A stretch of DNA of 64,000 nucleotides from positions 125,360 through 189,359 of the forward strand of contig NBLN01000005.1 of NCBI GenBank assembly GCA_002084425.1, in the 5' to 3' direction. The stretch comes from Desulfobacteraceae bacterium 4572_130 (GTDB lineage Bacteria; Desulfobacterota; Desulfobacteria; Desulfobacterales; Desulfobacteraceae). The notes beneath the pieces are model-generated. The model ran no database searches, had not been told where the DNA came from, and saw only the letters and a program-made list of their open reading frames with translations. Positions 57,384 through 64,000 of this stretch are shown here, piece after piece (the first letter of the stretch is position 1; the number at the start of each line of letters is the position of its first letter). The translations under genes were made by a program, and so were the position numbers.

Positions 57384-58481
57384 CTAATTATTTATCAGCC
57401 TAACCTGCTGATTCTCCCTTAGCCTTTCATTGCCTTTTATTACAACCTGCATTCCTTTTGAAAGCCCCTTTCCAGTGATGCCTACCATGGAAGCTTTATA
57501 ACCTGTTATATTAACCCCTAGCATTTTTACTTTTAAATCTTTAACTAGAAAAATAACATCTTTTCCATATTTTTTTATTACAGCGTCCCTGGGAACCATG
57601 AATTCTTTTCCCCTACCACTCACAGGAATATGAACAAGAACCTCCATACCTTCAATCAGATTATAATCATTTTTAATTCTTAACTTTATGGTAAAAGTTC
57701 TTGTGCTCACATCTCCACTTGGAACTATGCTTATAAAATCAGCTTTTTTTTGATGACCTTGAAATGAAATATCCAATTTAGATTCATTTTTTAAAAATTT
57801 AATATAATTCTGAGGAACGTCCACAATCACATCCATAATTTTGGTATCTGCAATAGTTGCAACTGTACCGCCCAAAGGTATCCACTCACCTTTTTCAACA
57901 AATTTTTCAATAACAATGCCTGGAAAGGGTGTTTTAATTCTTTTTTTCTTTTTTAAAAGTAATTTTCGATCTAATGATGCTTTTAAGGCAATTGCTTGTT
58001 TTTCAACTGCCCTTTTTTTAAATAAATGATCATCAAAAATATTTTGGGAAACAGAAGCATTTTTGTAAAGAGTATCCATTCTTTCCAAATTTTTCTGTGC
58101 CATTTCAAGCTCTACTATGACTTGTTCATAAGAAGCTTTTGCACCTTTTATTTCTGCATTTAAAAGATCAGTTTTAAGCTGTACAAGCCACTCGTTTTTT
58201 ACAATTTTTTGTCCTGCCTCACAATTTGTATTTATAACTATTCCAGCAATTTCAGCAGCTACTTTTGACACATGGGAATAGTAAAAAGTTCCAACAAAAT
58301 CAGCTTCACGGGCAAACTCGCCAATTGTGATTTCTGTAACAACTACAGGTGCTTGAACTTGTTTTTTCTTTTTTTTATTGTCTTTTTTTCCATCATCTGC
58401 AAAGCAAGCTGTGCTAACCAATAAAATAAAACAAGCTGACCATACAATTTTTTTCACAGCTAAAACTTTTTTATGCGTCAT
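57384..58481 (-). CDS. RND periplasmic adaptor (membrane fusion protein)
   Basis: 365 residues. A signal peptide (about 1-28, ending ACFADDG) is followed by a lysine-rich spacer, a lipoyl-like half (VAAEIAGIVINTNCEAGQKIVKNEWL, seen as SKVAAEIAGIV and AGQKIVKNEWLV), a helical hairpin, and the second lipoyl half (IKTPFPGIVIEKFVEKGEWI). It bridges the RND permease to an outer-membrane channel. I start at the ATG at 58481 with AGGAG 8 bases upstream; the frame is open to 58532. Confidence 0.92.
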   Translation of the reverse strand: MTHKKVLAVKKIVWSACFILLVSTACFADDGKKDNKKKKKQVQAPVVVTEITIGEFAREADFVGTFYYSHVSKVAAEIAGIVINTNCEAGQKIVKNEWLVQLKTDLLNAEIKGAKASYEQVIVELEMAQKNLERMDTLYKNASVSQNIFDDHLFKKRAVEKQAIALKASLDRKLLLKKKKRIKTPFPGIVIEKFVEKGEWIPLGGTVATIADTKIMDVIVDVPQNYIKFLKNESKLDISFQGHQKKADFISIVPSGDVSTRTFTIKLRIKNDYNLIEGMEVLVHIPVSGRGKEFMVPRDAVIKKYGKDVIFLVKDLKVKMLGVNITGYKASMVGITGKGLSKGMQVVIKGNERLRENQQVRLINN

Positions 58482-58557
58482 TTCATATTCTCCTAGTATT
58501 AAACAGTTTGCTGCATAATATATAAATACCATTTAATAACACTATAAATTATAACTA

Positions 58558-59634
58558 TCAAAGGTCTAACCAACAATCACTTTTGTTGAGTTTTTTATGA
58601 AATATTTTGTTTGCAAGAAGTTCATCTTTGGCTTGATGGTATTTAAAATATAAATTGTCATTTTTACGACCTATAATTTCAATTTTACCAGTTTTATGAG
58701 ACATGACAAATCGAAATCTTTTACTAAACCCATCAAGCATTGCCCTTGTTTCTTCTATAATATTAAAGGCTTTATACAGGGAAACTTGGAAAATATTTTT
58801 TAGTTTTTTTACAGGACGACATTGAAAAACATAGTATGGTACAACACCAATTTCTGTTAGTTTATTTTGTAATTCAGCCATTACAACAGGATTGTCATTA
58901 ACTCCTTTTAATAATACAGTTTGATTATTAACTATTATATGTGCATTATTTAATTTTTTTATGGCTTTAATACTAGAAGATGTGATTTCCCTTGGATGAT
59001 TAAATTGAGTTACAATGTATAAGCGTTTTTTTTCACAGGAATATTTTCTAAATATGTTTATTAGCTCATCATCATTTGCTATTCTGTCTGGACAAACTAC
59101 AGGAATTCGTGTTCCAATGCGAATAAATTTTAAATGTTGAATATTTGAAAATTTTTGTAAAATACCTGCTATTCTGTCATTTGCCAGCATCAGGGGATCA
59201 CCGCCACTTAAAAGAACATTTGTAATTTCCTTATGGTCACAAATATATTTAACTACTAGCTTCCAGTCTTTTACTATTTCATCGGCAACTATACCTACTA
59301 ATCTTTTTCTAAAACAATGGCGGCAATATGCCATGCAACTGTTTGTGGTTAATATCAAAACTGTATTTGAATACTTATGTTGTAAACCACGCAATTTTGT
59401 ATTTTCCTGTTCTCCACTTGTATCAAAACTTCCTTCAAATCTATTTTCTTCACTTGAAGGTATTATCATTTTACGAATGGGATCATCTAAATCATTCCAA
59501 TTAATTAAATCCATATAATATTGATTAATTAACATAGGATGGCTTTTAATAACTTTTTTAATTTTTTTTTTTTCCTGGGGAGTAAAAAGAATATATTGTT
59601 CAAGTTGTTCTATTTTGCTTATATTATTTTTCAT
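58558..59634 (-). CDS. kamA: KamA-family radical SAM aminomutase
   Basis: 358 residues. Radical SAM cluster C100-x3-C104-x2-C107 (SCMAYCRHCFRKR), the LLSGGDPL motif, and a C-terminal MSHKTGKIEIIG that could carry the pyridoxal-phosphate lysine. The family includes lysine 2,3-aminomutase and EpmB, which makes beta-lysine for elongation factor P. The length and short C terminus are nearer to EpmB-like members, but neither efp nor epmA is in view, so the substrate is open. Confidence 0.85.
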   Translation of the reverse strand: MKNNISKIEQLEQYILFTPQEKKKIKKVIKSHPMLINQYYMDLINWNDLDDPIRKMIIPSSEENRFEGSFDTSGEQENTKLRGLQHKYSNTVLILTTNSCMAYCRHCFRKRLVGIVADEIVKDWKLVVKYICDHKEITNVLLSGGDPLMLANDRIAGILQKFSNIQHLKFIRIGTRIPVVCPDRIANDDELINIFRKYSCEKKRLYIVTQFNHPREITSSSIKAIKKLNNAHIIVNNQTVLLKGVNDNPVVMAELQNKLTEIGVVPYYVFQCRPVKKLKNIFQVSLYKAFNIIEETRAMLDGFSKRFRFVMSHKTGKIEIIGRKNDNLYFKYHQAKDELLANKIFHKKLNKSDCWLDL

Positions 59635-59954
59635 ATATTTTTAGATTTTACTTTTTCTTTGATTAATTTTTCGAATTTTTTACAGCAACAAACAATTTCA
59701 AACCAAATGTCAGCAAATATTTATATAAAAAAACCTATAACTACTTAATATTTCGTTATGAGATAGACCAAAAACTAAAAACCAGATCTGCCTCATGGCA
59801 GTTATTATAGATTTCTTATAATGTAATTTTTAGAAGTGGTTTTGGTAATTAAGACAGTCATAATTTTTTCTTTTATCCTAATGAATCTATTTGTTTTAAT
59901 AACATAACAAAGATATGATTCAGCCAGTCAAAGCATATAATCTTTACAATACTA
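59635..59954. other. Gap with repeat A copy 10
   Basis: Contains repeat A copy 10 in inverted orientation and otherwise AT-rich sequence without a gene. Confidence 0.5.
59721..59806 (-). repeat. Repeat A, copy 10 (inverted)
   Basis: TTATATAAAAAAACCTATAA, CTACTTAATATTTCGTTATG, AAAAACCAGATCTGCCTCAT and GGCAG, with a perfect CTGCC/GGCAG hairpin. Confidence 0.85.
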
Positions 59955-61988
59955 TCATTCTTGAGTTTTGCTCCTGACAAGTTTTGTTATATAATCATGG
60001 TCAGGAGTATAGGGAAGTGTAATGTGATCAGTATTTTTGTTCATTTGATTATATTTTGCTGCAACTTCAACTGCATTTTCACACCTTGCCCAAGCTCGCC
60101 TTGCAACCCCTGACATAACATCCCAGGAAATTGCTTTTTTTATAATATCATCAATTCTTTTTGAACCATCAAGAACAAGTCCAAATCCACCATTTATAGC
60201 ATTTCCTATCCCAACTCCACCACCATTATGAAGTGCCACAAGACTCATACCCCTTGCAGCATTTCCTGCATATGAAATTGTTGCCATATCAGCCATAATA
60301 TTGCTGCCATCTTTGATATTTGCTGTTTCTCTAAAAGGTGAATCTGTTCCTCCAGTATCATGGTGATCTCTTCCAAGCATTACAGCACCAATTTCTTTGT
60401 TTCTAATCATTTTATTAAATTTTAAAGCGATTTTTACTCTTCCCAGGGCATCTTGGTAAAGTATTCTTGCCTTTGTGCCAACAACAAGTTTGTTTTTTCC
60501 GGCATTTTTAATCCAAATATAATTATCTCTATCTTGAAATCTTCCATTAATATCAATACATTCCATAGCAGCTGCATCTGTTTTTTCCAAATCTATATCT
60601 TTACCGCTTAAACAAACCCATCTAAAGGGTCCATATCCATAATCAAAAAGAAGAGGTCCCATAATATCTTCCACATATGAAGGAAATATAAATCCTTGTC
60701 TAGTATCTTTTTTATTCCTGCATATATCAATTTCTCCGGCATCAAACACAGCTTTCATAAAACTGTTTCCATAATCAAAAAAATATGCTCCCTTTTTAAC
60801 AAGAATTTTTATTATTTTAAAATGCTTTTTAAGTGATATATTTACAAGTTCTTTAAATTTTTCAGGATCATTTTTAAGCAAAAGAGTTCTTTTTTCAAAT
60901 GTTAATCCCTGGGGACAATATCCGCCTTCATAAACCACATGGCATGAAGTTTGATCGGAAACAAGATCAATTTTTTTATTATTTTCAACTACATATAAAA
61001 GAAGATCTACAATATTACCGTGAAATGCCACACAGGCACCAATTCCTTTTTTAATGTATTTTTCAGCCCTAGCAAAAGTATCTTCCAGATCCTTGGCAAT
61101 ACATGTAACCCATCCTTGTTCATATCTTGTTTTTATTCTTGAATAATCAACTTCTGCAATTATTCCAACGCCTCCTGCTATTTCACATGCCTTACCTTGG
61201 GCACCGCTCATACCTCCAAGACCTGAAGATACAAAAATAACACCCTGCATATCTTTGTTTTTTGAAATGCCAAGCTTTATTCTTGCTGCATTAAGTAATG
61301 TGGAATATGTACCATGAACAATCCCCTGGGGTCCTATATACATCCAACCCCCTGCTGTCATTTGACCATAATTTGCAACTCCAAGAGCTGCTGCTCTGTT
61401 AAAATTTTCCTGATCATCAAAAAGTCCTGTTATCAGCCCGTTTGTAATCATTACTCTGGGGGCATAGGAAGAAGATTTAAAAAGCCCAAGACTATGCCCG
61501 GATAAAATTGATAAAGTCTGCTCTGATGTCATTATTTCAAGATATGCTTTTATAAGTCTGTACTGCATCCAATTTTGGCAGACCTGTCCTGTTTCACCAT
61601 AAGTTACAAGTTCATAGGGATATAATGCAGTATCAAAATCAAGATTATTATCAATCATTACTTGAAAGGCTCTTCCTTCAATGCATTTACCTTTATAGGA
61701 TTCAATGGAAAGTCCTTTTATTCTGCCACGGGGACGAAACCTATATCCATAAATTCTACCCATTGTTTCAAGTTCCTGCATAAATTCAGATGCAAGTTCT
61801 TTATGCCATTTTTCCGGAATATAGCGCAGGGCATTTTTTAAAGCCAAAATTTTATCATCTTCACTAAGAACAGAATATCGCTTTGGTGCTCTTCTTATCT
61901 GAGGTTCAAATTTTTGTAATTCAGGTAGTTTAGTAAAAATATCGTCTAATTTTATAACCATATTTTTAGATATTTCCAAATTGTTCAT
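59955..61988 (-). CDS. hutU: Urocanate hydratase, long form
   Basis: 677 residues, against about 557 for the common bacterial HutU. It contains the TAGGWMYIGPQGIVHGTY, GGMSGAQGKACEIAGG and GYCPQGLTFEKR segments, GRDHHDTGG, and LHNGGGVGIGNAINGGFGLV. It converts urocanate to imidazolone propionate in histidine breakdown using NAD as an electrophile. The long form is the type found in animals and some bacteria. No other hut genes are adjacent. I start at the ATG at 61988, with GGAG eight bases before it, instead of 62024. Confidence 0.94.
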   Translation of the reverse strand: MNNLEISKNMVIKLDDIFTKLPELQKFEPQIRRAPKRYSVLSEDDKILALKNALRYIPEKWHKELASEFMQELETMGRIYGYRFRPRGRIKGLSIESYKGKCIEGRAFQVMIDNNLDFDTALYPYELVTYGETGQVCQNWMQYRLIKAYLEIMTSEQTLSILSGHSLGLFKSSSYAPRVMITNGLITGLFDDQENFNRAAALGVANYGQMTAGGWMYIGPQGIVHGTYSTLLNAARIKLGISKNKDMQGVIFVSSGLGGMSGAQGKACEIAGGVGIIAEVDYSRIKTRYEQGWVTCIAKDLEDTFARAEKYIKKGIGACVAFHGNIVDLLLYVVENNKKIDLVSDQTSCHVVYEGGYCPQGLTFEKRTLLLKNDPEKFKELVNISLKKHFKIIKILVKKGAYFFDYGNSFMKAVFDAGEIDICRNKKDTRQGFIFPSYVEDIMGPLLFDYGYGPFRWVCLSGKDIDLEKTDAAAMECIDINGRFQDRDNYIWIKNAGKNKLVVGTKARILYQDALGRVKIALKFNKMIRNKEIGAVMLGRDHHDTGGTDSPFRETANIKDGSNIMADMATISYAGNAARGMSLVALHNGGGVGIGNAINGGFGLVLDGSKRIDDIIKKAISWDVMSGVARRAWARCENAVEVAAKYNQMNKNTDHITLPYTPDHDYITKLVRSKTQE

Positions 61989-62266
61989 ATCTTTTTCTCC
62001 AAAAAAATATTTTAGATTTTTCACAATATATTCTATATTTTAAAACACATATTAAATTTCATCTAATGTATCTATACAAATGAGAGCTTTGTACAATTGT
62101 TCTATTTTGTTCAAATTTCATGATGAAAAGTTTTTTTATATTAGAATTAAAAATTAAAAAATGCCTAAAAAAATGTCGGGAATTAATACTTTAGGGTGGG
62201 AAAAATGAGTTGAATATTTCTTTATGCAAAAAAAGAGTTTATTATGGTAACAATATGTAGATTACA

Positions 62267-63655
62267 TTATGATTGATAATATGATTCTTCCTCTGTAGCA
62301 AGTTCCTCAAAACGTGTATATGCCCCAAGAAAAGTCATGTATGCTGTTCCAACAGAACCATTTCTATTTTTTGCAATAATTATTTCAGCTTTGCCTTTAT
62401 TGGGATTATCTTCTTCTTTATTATATATTTCATCACGATAAATAAAACCAACAATATCTGCATCCTGCTCCAAAGCTCCTGATTCTCTAAGGTCAGAAAG
62501 AACAGGTCTTTTCTCACTACGTTGCTCTAACATACGATTAAGTTGAGAAATAGCAATCACAGGTATGTCAAGCTCTTTTGCAAGAATTTTAAGTGATCTT
62601 GATATGTCTGCAATTTCAAGGTCACGACGATCTGTTTTAAATGGAGCTCGCATAAGCTGGATGTAATCTATTATAACAAGACCAACTCCATGATCCATTT
62701 TTAATCGTCTTAATTTTGCTCTTATTTCCATGACTGAAATATTAGGTGAATCATCAATAAAAAGCGGAGCTTTATTAAGAGAACTTGCCGCATCAGTTGC
62801 ATTCTGCCAATCTCCACGACTTATAAAACCTGTTTTAAGCCTATTAGAATCTATTTTTGCTTCAGAGGTAAGAATACGCATTGAAAGTTGTTCCTTGGAC
62901 ATTTCAAGGGAAAATACAGCAACAGGCACTTTTTCTTCCATAGTGACATTTCTTGCTATATTTAAAGCAAAAGCTGTTTTTCCCATGCTAGGGCGTGCTG
63001 CAATGATAATAAGATCTGATTTCTGTAACCCTGAAGTAAAAGAATCAAATTTAGCATATCCAGATGAAAGACCTAGAAGACCTTTTTGTTTCCCATGCCT
63101 TTCCTCAAGTGTATCAATGTTGATTTCTATCAGGTCATTAATTTGGGAAAAAGACTGCCCTTTTTTTGATTTTGATATATTAAATATAGAGTTTTCAGCA
63201 AAATCAATAATTTCTTCAAAATCACCACGATCTTTAAGGCATTTCTCAACAATGGCTGATGCACTTGTAATAAGTGTTCTTAAAGATGATTTACCTTTTA
63301 TTATTTTTGCATAATGAACAGCATTTACAGCTACTGGAGATGCATCTGCAATTGATGCTAGAAATACAGGTCCACCAATATTTTCAAGTTCTTCATTTTC
63401 TTTTAGCCTAGCAGCAACTGTTACAAGATCAGCTGGTTCATTTTTTGTAAAAAGTTCAACGATAGCCTTAAATATTTTTTGGTGAGCTGTTTTGTAAAAA
63501 TCTTCTGGGGTAAGTATATCAATAATATCAAGTAAATAGTCGTTATCAATAAAAATTGCACTTATAACTGATTCTTCAGCATCAATATCATTAGGAGAAA
63601 CTTTATTTAAAAGTGGATCTTTTATCACTTGTTTTTTTTGTATAGTTTTTATCAT
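62267..63655 (-). CDS. dnaB: Replicative DNA helicase
   Basis: 462 residues. An N-terminal DnaB helical domain (DAEESVISAIFID) and a RecA-type helicase domain with Walker A ARPSMGKT (about residue 220), Walker B VIIDYIQLM, and the SQLNRMLEQRSEKRPVLSDLRESGALEQDAD motif region. It unwinds DNA at the fork as a hexamer. No intein is present. The start is uncertain: the ATG at 63655 or a TTG at 63670; neither has a good binding site. rplI lies just upstream, a common pairing (rplI-dnaB). Confidence 0.95.
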   Translation of the reverse strand: MIKTIQKKQVIKDPLLNKVSPNDIDAEESVISAIFIDNDYLLDIIDILTPEDFYKTAHQKIFKAIVELFTKNEPADLVTVAARLKENEELENIGGPVFLASIADASPVAVNAVHYAKIIKGKSSLRTLITSASAIVEKCLKDRGDFEEIIDFAENSIFNISKSKKGQSFSQINDLIEINIDTLEERHGKQKGLLGLSSGYAKFDSFTSGLQKSDLIIIAARPSMGKTAFALNIARNVTMEEKVPVAVFSLEMSKEQLSMRILTSEAKIDSNRLKTGFISRGDWQNATDAASSLNKAPLFIDDSPNISVMEIRAKLRRLKMDHGVGLVIIDYIQLMRAPFKTDRRDLEIADISRSLKILAKELDIPVIAISQLNRMLEQRSEKRPVLSDLRESGALEQDADIVGFIYRDEIYNKEEDNPNKGKAEIIIAKNRNGSVGTAYMTFLGAYTRFEELATEEESYYQS

Positions 63656-63670
63656 AAAATTTATTAACAA

Positions 63671-63740
63671 ATCATAATGGTATTATAAAAACTCTCCATA
63701 TAGTTATACAAAAAGCCTATATGCCTAAGTAAAAACAGCA
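63671..63740. repeat. Repeat B, partial copy 9
   Basis: AATGGTATTATAAAAACTCT, CCATATAG, then the remains of the other arm GCCTATATGCCTAAGTAAAA. It stands directly upstream of dnaB. Confidence 0.55.
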
Positions 63741-63825
63741 GAATCATCAGCTAAATATCAAACAACCAAACTCTCATATCCAATTCAGGAATAAAAAATT
63801 TGAATTATATATTATTTATTTTTAT

Positions 63826-63866
63826 ATGAAAGAATAACTACTTAATATTCTTTTATTCTTCATTCT
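63826..63866 (-). repeat. Repeat A, partial copy 11
   Basis: TATATGAAAGAATAACTACT, TAATATTCTTTTATTCTTCA. Only the ATAAAAGAATATTAAGTAGT end of A is present, overlapping the end of rplI. Confidence 0.7.
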
Positions 63867-64000
63867 TTTTTTCAGGAACAACTATAACTGTAATCTCAGG
63901 CTCAACATCTTTATAAAGACGTATTCCAACTTTGTAATCCCCAATTTCTTTTATTGGCTCTGATAAAAGTATTGCTCTTCGTTCAATTTTAATATTCTGT
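63853..64000 (-). CDS. rplI: 50S ribosomal protein L9, 3' part
   Basis: Partial; the gene runs off the window's right end. The last 48 codons read IERRAILLSEPIKEIGDYKV and then RLYKDVEPEITVIVVPE, the C-terminal domain of L9. It stands upstream of dnaB on the same strand, the usual neighbour. The TAA stop at 63853 lies within sequence matching the end of repeat A. Confidence 0.9.
   Translation of the reverse strand, partial: QNIKIERRAILLSEPIKEIGDYKVGIRLYKDVEPEITVIVVPEKKNEE

Noticed and set aside
62730-63314. 194-residue plus-strand frame opposite dnaB
   Set aside because: It is the antisense of a well-supported dnaB; the translation has no domain and no ribosome binding site.

Overview
The window is a strongly AT-rich chromosomal segment (roughly 30% GC by eye) from a diderm, anaerobic bacterium. 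The diderm reading rests on TolC-like, TonB-receptor, RND and heptose-phosphatase genes. The anaerobe reading rests on a CooC-type nickel ATPase, sodium-pump decarboxylase subunits, several radical SAM enzymes and FeoB. The gene content and the ATP synthase layout suggest a member of the Desulfobacterota, close to Desulfobacterales. This taxonomic placement is inference; no rRNA is present. I saw no tRNA, rRNA, CRISPR array or intact insertion sequence.

Layout. 0.5-5 kb (minus): an iron operon of a Fur-FeoA-FeoA fusion, FeoB, an SH3 protein and a TPR protein. 5.3-11.5 kb (plus): an HU-like protein, holB, ricT, metG, a decayed gene and a penicillin-binding protein. 11.7-15.4 kb: a giant GlmS-like protein. 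15.5-23.7 kb: a TolC-like protein followed by glycogen genes (glgP, a glgA carrying an N-terminal zinc ribbon, and a eukaryote-type glgB). 24.4-29.9 kb: a TonB receptor, cooC, and an AAA ATPase overlapping an unrecognised 548-residue gene. 30.2-34.2 kb: trkA-trkH and a YhcC-type radical SAM protein. 34.5-40.5 kb: a cyclic-nucleotide-binding-like protein, sodium-pump subunits gamma and beta, a crotonase, gmhB and a YkgJ-type protein. 40.5-49.5 kb (minus): a membrane protein and the complete F1Fo ATP synthase in two transcription units. 49.7-63.7 kb (minus): rseC, small proteins, an aminotransferase, tgt, an RND pump, a KamA-family enzyme, hutU and dnaB, ending in the 3' part of rplI.

The most unusual structure is a pair of dispersed repeats. 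Family A is about 90 bp with a CTGCC/GGCAG hairpin and occurs about twelve times. Family B is a MITE-like imperfect palindrome of about 130-200 bp that occurs about nine times. In three places A lies at the centre of B. B repeatedly abuts, and sometimes supplies, the stop codon of the gene before it, always in the same orientation.

A sodium cycle is a plausible theme: the ATP synthase c subunit has sodium-type ligands, and a sodium-pumping decarboxylase pair lies about 10 kb away. Many start codons had to be moved to internal ATGs with better ribosome binding sites; these choices are stated in the entries.
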